From assembly GCA_964575605.1 (NCBI GenBank), contig CAZNRN010000018.1:11140-75139 (forward strand): a stretch of DNA of 64,000 nt. The letters are read 5' to 3'. Origin of the DNA: JAPWJZ01 sp964575605. Its GTDB lineage: Bacteria; Pseudomonadota; Alphaproteobacteria; Micavibrionales; UBA2020. The translations under genes and the position numbers were made by a program. The notes below the pieces were generated by a model. That model was given only the letters and a program-made list of their open reading frames with translations. It was not told the origin of the DNA and did no database searches. Below, in pieces: positions 23,940-32,216 of the stretch (positions are counted from its first letter, which is position 1; each line of letters opens with the position of its first letter).

Positions 23940-25576
23940 AAGTCAGGGCTCAAATCGGAAAAGTTCTTAACCTCGACAAGTGCATCGGCTGCCACACTTG
24001 TTCCGTGACGTGTAAGAACGTGTGGACGTCGCGTGAGGGCGTTGAATATGCATGGTTCAACAATGTCGAAACCAAACCCGGTATTGGCTATCCCAAAGAG
24101 TGGGAGAACCAGGATAAATGGAACGGGGGTTGGGTCAGGATGAAGAACGGAAAGATCGAACCCAAAATGGGAGGTCGCTGGCGCATTTTGTCGAAAATCT
24201 TCGGCAACCCGGATATGCCCGAAATCGACGATTACTACGAACCCTTTACTTTCGATTACGACCACCTTCAAAAGGCGCCGGAATCCAAAACGCCGCCTGT
24301 GGCGAGGCCTCGTTCTCTCATTTCGGGCCAGCGGATGGAGAAGATCGAATGGGGGCCCAACTGGGAGGAAATCCTGGGAACGGAGTTTGAGCACCGGAAA
24401 AAGGATTATAATTTCAAGGACGTCGAGAAGGAAATCTACGGACAGTTCGAAAACACCTTCATGATGTATTTGCCGAGGCTGTGCGAGCATTGCCTCAATC
24501 CGACCTGCGTGGCGGCATGCCCGTCCGGATCGATTTACAAGCGCGAGGAGGACGGGATTGTCCTGATCGACCAGGATAAATGCAGGGGATGGAGGATGTG
24601 CATCTCCGGATGCCCCTACAAGAAAATCTATTATAACTGGAAAAGCGGCAAGGCGGAAAAATGCACCTTCTGCTATCCTCGCATCGAGAACGGCGAGCCC
24701 ACCGTCTGCTCCGAAACCTGCGTCGGCCGCATCCGCTACCTTGGCGTCATGTTATATGACGCGGACCGGATAGAAGCAGCCGCGAGCGTCGAAGATCCGC
24801 GCGACCTCTATCAGGCGCAGCTGGATATTTTCCTGGATCCGAACGATCCGGCGGTCATCGAGCAAGCCCGCAAGGACGGCATTCCCGACAACTGGATGGA
24901 AGCCGCGCGGCATTCACCCGTGTATAAAATGGCGATGGAATGGAAGGTTGCTTTTCCGCTGCATCCGGAATATCGCACGTTGCCGATGGTGTGGTATATA
25001 CCGCCCCTCAGCCCGTTGAAGGCAGCGGCGGAGGCGGGAAAAATACCCATGCAGGATGACGGCATTATTCCCGACATTGGATCCCTGCGTATCCCTGTCA
25101 AGTACCTTGCCAATCTATTGACGGCCGGCAAGGAGGAACCTGTTATCATGGGCCTCAAGCGCATGATTGCGATGAGACACTACATGCGCAGCAAGCTGTT
25201 TGAAGGAAAACCGGATCCCTCGGTTCTTGCTACGGCAGATTTGAGTGTAGACATGGTAGAGGACATGTACCGGATCATGGCGATCGCCAATTACGAAGAC
25301 AGATTCGTAATCCCGACGGGCCACCGCGAGGAAACGCTGGATGCCTTTGGAGAAAGCGGTGGTTGCGGTTTCAGCTTCGGAAACGGCTGCTCATCGCATA
25401 GCAACAGCAAGACTGATTTCTTTGAGATGGATAAACCGACGCGCGGCCGAAGCGGGTCGACTAAGGATAATCGCGTAAACACCCTGTTCGTGAAGGGCAC
25501 GATCAACACGGGCTGCGGCAGCGGCGGCGGTTGCGGCAGTGGTTGCGGTTCGGACAAAGGAAAGGGATGCGGATGA
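23936..25576 (+). CDS. narH: Respiratory nitrate reductase beta subunit, with Cys/Gly-rich tail
   Basis: Electron-transfer subunit of NarGHI with four Fe-S clusters. Cys motifs: CIGCHTCSVTCKN, CEHCLNPTCVAACP, CRGWRMCISGCPYKK (Trp marks the 3Fe-4S site) and CTFCYP plus CSETCVGR. 546 residues, somewhat longer than E. coli NarH (512). The family segment CGFSFGNGCS near residue 480 is followed by a polar linker and a final stretch of about 21 residues made almost only of Gly, Cys and Ser (five Cys), which I do not know from standard NarH. It is coupled to narG and narJ by ATGA overlaps. Confidence 0.96.
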   Translation: MKVRAQIGKVLNLDKCIGCHTCSVTCKNVWTSREGVEYAWFNNVETKPGIGYPKEWENQDKWNGGWVRMKNGKIEPKMGGRWRILSKIFGNPDMPEIDDYYEPFTFDYDHLQKAPESKTPPVARPRSLISGQRMEKIEWGPNWEEILGTEFEHRKKDYNFKDVEKEIYGQFENTFMMYLPRLCEHCLNPTCVAACPSGSIYKREEDGIVLIDQDKCRGWRMCISGCPYKKIYYNWKSGKAEKCTFCYPRIENGEPTVCSETCVGRIRYLGVMLYDADRIEAAASVEDPRDLYQAQLDIFLDPNDPAVIEQARKDGIPDNWMEAARHSPVYKMAMEWKVAFPLHPEYRTLPMVWYIPPLSPLKAAAEAGKIPMQDDGIIPDIGSLRIPVKYLANLLTAGKEEPVIMGLKRMIAMRHYMRSKLFEGKPDPSVLATADLSVDMVEDMYRIMAIANYEDRFVIPTGHREETLDAFGESGGCGFSFGNGCSSHSNSKTDFFEMDKPTRGRSGSTKDNRVNTLFVKGTINTGCGSGGGCGSGCGSDKGKGCG

Positions 25577-26295
25577 GACCCCGATTGACCAATCAAACCT
25601 TGAAAGTGCTGGGCCTTCTTCTCGCCTATCCGTGCGAGCAGGTGGTTGCGGCGCGCGAAACGCTTATGGAGGCCCTGCGGGCCGAAGCGTGGCTGTCGGA
25701 GGGAGGACTTGAAAATATCGAAACCCTCCTGAAGGAACAGGCGCATGCGGACATCCTAGACCTCCAGGAAGACTATGTGAGCCTGTTTGACCGGACGCCA
25801 TCGCTGTCCCTGCATCTTTTCGAGCATGTCCATGGCGATTCAAGGGATCGGGGGCAGGCGATGGTTGAGCTGGATGCCCTCTATCGCGAGAAGGGGCTTG
25901 AAAATGTGTGCGAGCATACGCCTGATTACCTGCCGATGTTCTTGGAATGCTTGTCCGTTTTGCCGATCGAGGAGGCAAGGGAATATCTTGCAAGCGTCAT
26001 CGATATCACGGCCGCTATCGGCGAAAGACTCAGGAAGAGAAAAAGTTCATATGTCGCTGTTTTCGACGCTCTCCTGGAAGCATCGGCGCGTATCCCTGAT
26101 GCATCAAAACTGGAAAAGGCCCTCGCGCTGGCTTCCGGCGAAGCCCTGACGCAGGACCAGATGGACAAGGCATGGGAAGAGCAGTTCGCTTTCGACCAGA
26201 CGGCGGAGGCGAATAACCAATCCGGTTGCCCGAAGGCCAACGAGATGCTCGCTCGAATGGGACTGCCTGAAGACAAGAAGGGGGCAAGATCATGA
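25573..26295 (+). CDS. narJ: Nitrate reductase assembly chaperone NarJ
   Basis: System-specific chaperone needed to load Moco and Fe-S clusters into NarG before membrane docking. 240 residues from ATG 25573, which overlaps the narH stop (ATGA) and has GGAAAGG upstream; an ATG at 25567 is also possible. All-helical protein of the NarJ/TorD group: LKVLGLLLAYPCE, then SLHLFEHVHGDSRDRG and HTPDYLPMFLECLS, the family signatures. The C-terminus overlaps narI by 4 bp. Confidence 0.94.
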   Translation: MRPRLTNQTLKVLGLLLAYPCEQVVAARETLMEALRAEAWLSEGGLENIETLLKEQAHADILDLQEDYVSLFDRTPSLSLHLFEHVHGDSRDRGQAMVELDALYREKGLENVCEHTPDYLPMFLECLSVLPIEEAREYLASVIDITAAIGERLRKRKSSYVAVFDALLEASARIPDASKLEKALALASGEALTQDQMDKAWEEQFAFDQTAEANNQSGCPKANEMLARMGLPEDKKGARS

Positions 26296-26981
26296 GTTTC
26301 GATCTGGATTATTTCCTGTTTCAGATATTGCCTTACATATCCTTATCAGTCCTTCTTATAGGCAGTATCGTCCGTTTCGACAGGGATCCCTATGGCTGGC
26401 GCAGCAAATCAAGCCAGATTCTGCGCAAGCGCCAGCTCATGATCGGGAGTGGGTTGATGCATGTCGGTATCATTGTGATTCTGGTCGGACATATTGCGGG
26501 CCTGCTTACACCTATACAAGTTTTCGATTTTATCGGTATATCGCACGGCGCCAAGCAAATTATGGCGATGACCGTCGGAGGGATTGCGGGAGTGCTTTGT
26601 TTCGTGGGTCTTTTAATACTGCTTCATCGTCGCCTATTCGATCCGCGGATACGTGCAACGAGCTCGTTTTCTGACATCGCCGTTCTGGCGCTGCTGCTGA
26701 TGCAGCTCTGCTTGGGCATGCTAACGATACCGGTTTCGATGCAGCATCTTGACGGTCATGAAATGGTTAAATTCATGAATTGGGCGCAGCATATCGTTAC
26801 TTTCCGCCCCGGTGCCGCAGATTTCTTGCGTGATGTTGCCCTAGTTTTCAAATTGCACCTGACCTTGGGGATGCTCATCCTGCTCGTCTTTCCCTTTACA
26901 AGGCTTGTGCATATATGGAGTGCGCCGGTATTCTACGTTTTCCGGCGTCAATACCAGATCGTTCGCCGCAGGGAGAGATAA
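26292..26981 (+). CDS. narI: Respiratory nitrate reductase gamma subunit (cytochrome b)
   Basis: Membrane quinol-oxidising subunit with two b hemes. 229 residues, five helices. Likely heme ligands lie in GLMHVGIIVILVGHIAG and in FKLHLTLGML with TRLVHIWSAP, matching the four His of E. coli NarI. Opens with FDLDYFLFQILPYIS, usual for the family. Takes electrons from ubiquinol and passes them to NarH. Four-base overlap with narJ; ppiC follows after 3 nt. Confidence 0.95.
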   Translation: MSFDLDYFLFQILPYISLSVLLIGSIVRFDRDPYGWRSKSSQILRKRQLMIGSGLMHVGIIVILVGHIAGLLTPIQVFDFIGISHGAKQIMAMTVGGIAGVLCFVGLLILLHRRLFDPRIRATSSFSDIAVLALLLMQLCLGMLTIPVSMQHLDGHEMVKFMNWAQHIVTFRPGAADFLRDVALVFKLHLTLGMLILLVFPFTRLVHIWSAPVFYVFRRQYQIVRRRER

Positions 26982-26984
26982 ATC

Positions 26985-27767
26985 ATGATTCAAGCCCCTG
27001 GTATTACCGTCAATGGCGTCAAGATTACGATTGAGGAAATCAATTCAGAAGTGCAGTATCATCCTTCTGCCAGCCTCAGTGAAGCCAAATATGAAGCGAT
27101 GCAGGCGCTAGTCATACGTGAATTGCTGCTTCAACAAGCAGTAGGCGCCGGCCTTGGACTGCCACAGGGGAAAGAAGCAGTAGATGATATTATCGGACGG
27201 CTTCTTGAGCAGGAGATCAAAGTGCCGGAGCCGACAGCAGAAGAATGCATGCGGTACTACGATAATAATGCTTCTAAGTTTGTAACGACGCCGTTATACG
27301 AAGTGTCGCATATCCTTTATCTGGCACCTCCTGAAGATGAAAAGGCGAGAAATTCCGCACTTTTGAAAGCAAAGCAGTCTTTACGAAAGATACATGCCGA
27401 TCCCTCCTATTTTCAGGAACTGGCGAAGGCCGAGTCTGCATGTCCTTCAGGCAAAATTGGGGGCAGCCTGGGCCAGATAGGCAAGGGGCAAACTCTCCCG
27501 GCTTTCGAGGCCGCTTTGTTCCGGATGAAGGAAGGGGATGTTTCCGCTGAACCGCTAGCAACTGAAGTGGGGTTTCACTTGATCAAGGTACATAAGCGTG
27601 TGGACGGGCAGGTCTTGCCCTTCGAGGCTGTCTCGGAGTGGATAGGCGACCACCTAAGCCAGCAAAGCTGGCAGCGGGCATTTAGCCAATACATTCAAGT
27701 GCTGGCTGCGCAGGCAAAAATCAGTGGTTTTGCCCTAAAAAGAGCCGACTCGCCACTAGTACAATAA
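26985..27767 (+). CDS. Parvulin-type peptidyl-prolyl isomerase (NifM/PpiC-like)
   Basis: 260 residues: N-terminal helical SurA/NifM-like region, then a parvulin domain (about 105-205) with EVSHILYLAP, ACPSGKIGGSLGQIGKGQ and VGFHLIKVHKR. No signal peptide, so it acts in the cytoplasm, probably on folding of Nar subunits. Last gene of the nar operon, 3 nt after narI. Parvulins of this kind are often found behind narGHJI. Confidence 0.88.
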   Translation: MIQAPGITVNGVKITIEEINSEVQYHPSASLSEAKYEAMQALVIRELLLQQAVGAGLGLPQGKEAVDDIIGRLLEQEIKVPEPTAEECMRYYDNNASKFVTTPLYEVSHILYLAPPEDEKARNSALLKAKQSLRKIHADPSYFQELAKAESACPSGKIGGSLGQIGKGQTLPAFEAALFRMKEGDVSAEPLATEVGFHLIKVHKRVDGQVLPFEAVSEWIGDHLSQQSWQRAFSQYIQVLAAQAKISGFALKRADSPLVQ

Positions 27768-27777
27768 CTTACGTGAC

Positions 27778-27791
27778 TTGACTCAGATCAA
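27778..27791 (+). promoter_or_regulatory. FNR-type box upstream of hemN
   Basis: TTGACTCAGATCAA, 9 of 10 consensus bases, centre 27784.5. TATAAT at 27815-27820 is the matching -10; +1 falls at 27826-27827, on the start codon. Confidence 0.85.
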
Positions 27792-27826
27792 GGCCGAAGC
27801 GTTTTCCGCGTCTATATAATAAAGGT

Positions 27827-29176
27827 ATGGAAAACAACCTTGCAATTCAGCAGCTTTTGAATCGGTACGGGGCCGCCGCCCCTCGGTATACCAGCTATCC
27901 CACCGCGATTCAGTTCAAGGACGACTTTCAATTCAGCGATGAATTGACAGCCGACAGGCAAAAGGTATCCCTCTATGTTCACATTCCTTTTTGCCGCTCG
28001 TTATGCAGCTATTGCGGGTGTTTGACAAGAGTGGTGCGCGGAGATGGTCCCATACAGGATTATCTGGTTTCACTCGAAAACGAAATCAGCATCCTCGCAA
28101 ATATGGCTGGGTATAATATTGCCGCGGGACATGTACATTTTGGCGGCGGCTCACCAAATCTCCTCGATGTCCCAACCATGGAAGAGCTCATAGAGATCCT
28201 CGATATCCATTTCAATATCGGGCAAGATGTGGAGATCGCCATCGAGGCCGATCCTCGCCAGTTAACTGAGTTGAAGGTGAAGGGATATGCATCCGCTGGC
28301 ATCAATCGTGTCAGTCTTGGTGTCCAGGATTTCCATCCCGAAACGCAAATGGCTATTAATCGGATCCAGCCTTTTTCCATGGTCGAGGCGTGCACAGGGT
28401 GGCTGCGCCAATCCGGGATCAAGAGCATCAATTTTGACCTGATGTATGGACTTCCTCTTCAAACGGTATCCACCGTCATTGAGACTGCGAAACAAGTCAT
28501 TTCCTTGAAACCGGACAGGATCGCCGTTTTCGGTTATGCACATGTGCCGTGGATGCGCAAACACCAGAAAGTCCTCGACCGTTATGCCTTGCCGGACAGT
28601 TTTGAAAGGTACGAACAGGCGGAGGCGATACGCGAGTTGATGATTGGAAGCGGATATCAGGCTGTGGGGATGGATCATTACGCGCTCCCCCAGGACAGCC
28701 TTGCAGTGGCAGCCAGGATGAAGAAGCTCAGGCGAAATTTTCAAGGCTATACGACGGATAATATCGGATCACTGCAGGGGATCGGGCTATCTTCCATCAG
28801 TCGTTACCCGCGTTCATTCACGCAAAATACGACATCGTTTCAGACGTACAAAGACAAGCTGAGAGAGGGGTTGCTTCCTGTCTCAAGAGGCTGCAATCTG
28901 CAAGCCGGTGATTTGCTAAGAGGTGATATTATTGAGTCCCTCATGTGTTATCTCAGCGTCGATGTAGCGGAAATCTGCATGAAGCATGGCTTCGGATTTG
29001 AAATGCTGGCAGACGTTTTCCCGACTTTGGAAGAAATGAAAGATGACGGCCTCGTGCAGATCGAGGGCAAGAGCATCACGGTAACAGAAAGAGGAAGGCC
29101 ATTTATCAGATCCGTCTGCACTGTCTTTGACAATTATTATAACCCGGATAACTCTCGACATGCAAAAGCCGTTTGA
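27827..29176 (+). CDS. hemN: Oxygen-independent coproporphyrinogen III dehydrogenase
   Basis: Radical-SAM enzyme oxidatively decarboxylating coproporphyrinogen III without O2, supplying heme for anaerobic cytochromes. 449 residues. YVHIPFCRSLCSYCGC carries the CxxxCxxC cluster; PRYTSYPTA at the N-terminus and HFGGGSPNLL are hallmarks of true HemN rather than HemW. The N-terminus fits the family only from ATG 27827, yet this ATG lies six bases after TATAAT and has no separate Shine-Dalgarno, so the transcript looks leaderless. Overlaps nnrS by 17 bp. Confidence 0.95.
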   Translation: MENNLAIQQLLNRYGAAAPRYTSYPTAIQFKDDFQFSDELTADRQKVSLYVHIPFCRSLCSYCGCLTRVVRGDGPIQDYLVSLENEISILANMAGYNIAAGHVHFGGGSPNLLDVPTMEELIEILDIHFNIGQDVEIAIEADPRQLTELKVKGYASAGINRVSLGVQDFHPETQMAINRIQPFSMVEACTGWLRQSGIKSINFDLMYGLPLQTVSTVIETAKQVISLKPDRIAVFGYAHVPWMRKHQKVLDRYALPDSFERYEQAEAIRELMIGSGYQAVGMDHYALPQDSLAVAARMKKLRRNFQGYTTDNIGSLQGIGLSSISRYPRSFTQNTTSFQTYKDKLREGLLPVSRGCNLQAGDLLRGDIIESLMCYLSVDVAEICMKHGFGFEMLADVFPTLEEMKDDGLVQIEGKSITVTERGRPFIRSVCTVFDNYYNPDNSRHAKAV

Positions 29177-30338
29177 AAAGCATCCGCTTGATTATCCCTT
29201 CCTTGGGAGGGGATTTCGCCCCTTCTTCCTGTTGGCTGCAATATATGGCGCTTGCGGAATAATTGCCTGGGTCGGAGTGATGACGGGAGAATTGGCCCCT
29301 TTGGGTCCGTTTCTGGATCCAGTCCTATGGCACGCCCACGAAATGATCTATGGATTTGTCATGGCCGTCGTCGCGGGTTTCCTCCTGACAGCTGTTGCGA
29401 ATTGGACAGGAGGCGCTCCGGTGCGACAGTTCCACCTCGCTGCCTTGTGCCTGCTATGGCTTGCAGGTCGTTTTGCGGTACACCTTGGCGATTGGCCCCT
29501 CTGGCTCGTGGCCACGCTGGATTGCCTTTTTATTCCGGCTCTTGCCATCAGCTTGTCGGTGCCGCTTATCAGGTCGAGGAACACCCGCAATTTTATTTTC
29601 CTGGGCATACTGCTGGCGTTGTTGAGCTGCAATATCGGGTTTTATTATATGCAGGATCGTCTCCCCCTGCATTTGGCTCTTCTTGTCGTTATAACGATGA
29701 TTTCGCTTGTTGGCGGACGTATTATCCCCGCCTTTACCGTGGCGGCAGTACGCAGAACCGGTCAGGTGATTTATCAAAGGGAGCAGATGTCACTGGATAA
29801 GCTCTGCCTTGCATCAATGCTCCTATTAATGGCGGCGTTTGCCTGCTACGGTCCCGACGATATCTTAACCGGAGGCGTGGCTGGTATAGCGGGCATCCTG
29901 CAATTAGCAAGATTCAGGCACTATCACACGCGTCTGATACTGAAGGATCCGATGTGCTGGATACTTCATGCGGGTTATTTATGGCTTGTGGCGGGATTGT
30001 GCATGTTGGGCTTCCACGGATTTGGAGTGGGCCCACTGTCGGGCGCTTTGCATGCGCTCACGGCGGGCAGTATAGGCAGCATGTGCATCGGGATGATGTG
30101 CCGGGTTACCTTGGGCCATACCGGCCGTCACCTGATTTCCCGCCCCGTAACGACCATCATTTTCATCGTGATGCAAATTGCAGCCATCGTTCGCGTATTC
30201 GCTCCCCTACTGATGCCAGATCATTACCTGACTTGGATTGCTGTTTCCGGGGTACTGTGGGCTGCCTCTTTCGGGCTTTATCTGCCTGTCTATGCCCCGA
30301 TGCTCCTGCAGCGTCGCCCAGATGGGCTGCCCGCATAG
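29160..30338 (+). CDS. nnrS: NnrS-family membrane protein
   Basis: Heme- and copper-containing 12-helix membrane protein family linked to resistance to nitric oxide in denitrifiers. 392 residues from ATG 29160. Motifs: HPLDYPFLGRGFRPFFLLAA at the start, WHAHEMIYGF, GRIIPAFTVAAVRR, HALTAGSIGSMCIGMM and RVTLGHTGR, all typical. No good Shine-Dalgarno; an earlier ATG at 29127 would add 11 residues and deepen the overlap with hemN. Expected to protect against NO from NirK. Ends 6 nt from the convergent crp/fnr gene. Confidence 0.93.
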   Translation: MQKPFEKHPLDYPFLGRGFRPFFLLAAIYGACGIIAWVGVMTGELAPLGPFLDPVLWHAHEMIYGFVMAVVAGFLLTAVANWTGGAPVRQFHLAALCLLWLAGRFAVHLGDWPLWLVATLDCLFIPALAISLSVPLIRSRNTRNFIFLGILLALLSCNIGFYYMQDRLPLHLALLVVITMISLVGGRIIPAFTVAAVRRTGQVIYQREQMSLDKLCLASMLLLMAAFACYGPDDILTGGVAGIAGILQLARFRHYHTRLILKDPMCWILHAGYLWLVAGLCMLGFHGFGVGPLSGALHALTAGSIGSMCIGMMCRVTLGHTGRHLISRPVTTIIFIVMQIAAIVRVFAPLLMPDHYLTWIAVSGVLWAASFGLYLPVYAPMLLQRRPDGLPA

Positions 30339-30344
30339 TACAGG

Positions 30345-31052
30345 TTAGCAAGGCCTATCGCGCTCATCTACATCGCAAAACGAGGCAAGCGTATCAACGT
30401 CCTGTATCCGGATCTCACGTTTTTGCATCGTGACGCCATGCGGTTTTAACTGACTCAGGGCGCGCGAAAATGTTTCGGGCTGTATGTTCAAGCGCCTTGC
30501 GATGAGTGATTTGTCATAGGGAAGATGAACGATTACGGCTTCCTTGCGGCCAGATGGACAAAGCCTCAACAGGAAAGCGCCAATGCGTTGAGGGGCGCTC
30601 TTGGCTGTCAGTTGCTCGATTTGCTGCACCAACAGACGCTGGCGAGCCGAAATTGAACCCAGCATCAGCAAGGCAAGATCGCCGTTCTCCCGAATCTTAT
30701 CGACAAACAATTGCCGGGGGATCTCCAGGACCATCGTGTCTTCGACTGCTTGGGCGTTAACAGGGTACCTTTGCAAGGGGCCAAAAACTGCGGCTTCGGC
30801 AAAAGTCTCGCCGGGGGCGAAAACATTAATAACAACTTCTTCCCCTTCACGGGTCATGCGGTAGAGCTTTACCCAGCCGCTGATTATAAAGAAGATGGCC
30901 TCCGCCTTGTCTCCCATGGCAAAAAGGGTGGCGCCGTTTTCATAGTGTTTTTTATGTCCGTGGCTAGCAAAAAATCTGACATTTTCTATGTCCAGACCAT
31001 AGAAAAGCGGCGCTCGTTTTAATGCTTCCACAGTATCCATTATATGTTCCAT
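30345..31052 (-). CDS. Crp/Fnr-family regulator (DNR/NNR-like)
   Basis: 235 residues: beta-roll sensor fold (about 15-125) with AIFFIISGWVKLYRM, dimer helix, and helix-turn-helix SLIARRLNIQPETFSRALSQ, whose E--SR reads TTGAT half-sites. The FNR Cys set is missing, so it resembles the NO-responsive DNR/NNR group rather than FNR. Divergent from moaA; an FNR-type box lies only about 10 bp upstream of its ATG, where it would block rather than activate, suggesting autorepression. The start could be the ATG at 31040; neither has a clear Shine-Dalgarno. Confidence 0.9.
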   Translation of the reverse strand: MEHIMDTVEALKRAPLFYGLDIENVRFFASHGHKKHYENGATLFAMGDKAEAIFFIISGWVKLYRMTREGEEVVINVFAPGETFAEAAVFGPLQRYPVNAQAVEDTMVLEIPRQLFVDKIRENGDLALLMLGSISARQRLLVQQIEQLTAKSAPQRIGAFLLRLCPSGRKEAVIVHLPYDKSLIARRLNIQPETFSRALSQLKPHGVTMQKREIRIQDVDTLASFCDVDERDRPC

Positions 31053-31054
31053 TC

Positions 31055-31068
31055 TTGACGTAAATCAA
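31055..31068 (+). promoter_or_regulatory. FNR-type box upstream of the moa operon
   Basis: TTGACGTAAATCAA, 9 of 10 consensus bases, centre 31061.5. TATAAT at 31089-31094 gives +1 at about 31101-31103, upstream of the riboswitch. Confidence 0.85.
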
Positions 31069-31128
31069 ACCATAGGTATCGCCATCCCTATAATATATAA
31101 CTATACTAGACTTGCCTGAGAAGGCAAA

Positions 31129-31212
31129 ACTCCGAGCTGCGGGGCCTAAGTTTCGCTGAAATATGGTTGTGCAGCCGGGGTCGCGGGGGAAACGCCGCGG
31201 CCTCCCGATTTG
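31129..31212 (+). promoter_or_regulatory. Moco (molybdenum cofactor) riboswitch candidate
   Basis: The leader between the predicted start (about 31102) and moaA has the conserved blocks of the Moco RNA motif: CTCCGAG, GCGGGGCCTAAG, GGTTGTGCAGCCGGGGTC and GCCGCGGCCTCCCGAT. GGGGCC can pair with GGCCTCC, and GCGG-loop-CCGC forms a further stem. The moaA Shine-Dalgarno (AAAGGAG, 31215-31220) follows directly, so ligand binding could control translation. The call rests on remembered consensus, not a covariance search. Confidence 0.78.
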
Positions 31213-31225
31213 GAAAGGAGCCAAC

Positions 31226-32215
31226 TTGGAAAAGCACAAAACTCTCGAAGACCGCTTCGGGCGACGGTTTCCTTATCTAAGGCTGTCTGTCACCGATATA
31301 TGTAATTTTCGTTGTACCTATTGCCTGCCAGACGGATACCACCAAACAAACGAGGAAACTTTCCTCACCATCCCGGAGATCGGGCGTATTGCTGCGGCCT
31401 TTGCTGAGATGGGCACATGGAAGATACGTTTGACTGGAGGTGAGCCTACAATACGTAAGGATTTTTGCGATATCGCTCACGCAATTTCACAAGTCAAAGG
31501 CATACAGAAAATTGCTTTCACCACGAACGGATATAAGCTTCCGGAAAGAGCCCAGGAATTTTTCGATGCGGGGTTACGCGCAATCAACGTCAGCATCGAC
31601 TCCCTAGATCCCCGCAAATTCCACGAGATTACAGGACACGATCGTCTGAAGGAAGTCGTGGAGGGGGTCGAGAAAGCACTCGTGGTCGGGTTCGAGGCCG
31701 TCAAAGTCAACGCGGTTTTACTGAAAGGCCTCAACGATGGCGAGCTGGACGGGTTTCTTGAGTTCATTCAGGGAAGGCCGGTTTCGCTCAGGTTTATCGA
31801 ACTCATGCAAACAGGTGAAAATCTCGCCTACTTCCGCAAGCATCACATTCCCGCGACAGTTATCCGGAACAAGCTTGCCGAGCGCGGATGGGAATTGCTG
31901 GCCCGCGAAGTAGATGCAGGGCCTGCCGTCGAATATGCTCATCCTGATTATCATGGGCGTATTGGAATTATCGCGCCTTACGCGAAAGATTTCTGCGCGA
32001 CATGCAACCGGCTGAGGGTATCTTCATGGGGAGACCTCCAATTATGCCTGTTTGGAAAAGGCGGACATTCCCTGCGGCACTTGTTGCGGGACGACAGCCA
32101 GAAAGAGGAACTGCAGGACACAGTGATGCGGCTGATGAACATCAAAAAGTTAGGCCATTTCCTGCACGAGGGTGATACTGGGATGCGGACAAATTTAGCA
32201 TCGGTGGGAGGATAA
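31226..32215 (+). CDS. moaA: GTP 3',8-cyclase MoaA
   Basis: Radical-SAM enzyme making the first Moco intermediate from GTP with MoaC. 329 residues. N-terminal cluster CNFRCTYCLP; C-terminal cluster in FCATCNRLRVSSWGDLQLCLF; ends in the catalytic Gly-Gly (ASVGG). The start is TTG 31226, six bases after AAAGGAG; the in-frame ATG at 31163 is inside the riboswitch and is rejected. First gene of moaA-moaCB-moaD-moaE-mobA, behind the FNR box and riboswitch, so it probably answers to both anoxia and Moco level. Confidence 0.95.
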   Translation: MEKHKTLEDRFGRRFPYLRLSVTDICNFRCTYCLPDGYHQTNEETFLTIPEIGRIAAAFAEMGTWKIRLTGGEPTIRKDFCDIAHAISQVKGIQKIAFTTNGYKLPERAQEFFDAGLRAINVSIDSLDPRKFHEITGHDRLKEVVEGVEKALVVGFEAVKVNAVLLKGLNDGELDGFLEFIQGRPVSLRFIELMQTGENLAYFRKHHIPATVIRNKLAERGWELLAREVDAGPAVEYAHPDYHGRIGIIAPYAKDFCATCNRLRVSSWGDLQLCLFGKGGHSLRHLLRDDSQKEELQDTVMRLMNIKKLGHFLHEGDTGMRTNLASVGG

Positions 32216-32216
32216 T

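Noticed and set aside
31163..31225. ATG-started N-terminal extension of MoaA
   Set aside because: It lies inside the probable Moco riboswitch, has no ribosome site, and would add a 21-residue basic extension not seen in MoaA; TTG 31226 has a perfect Shine-Dalgarno.
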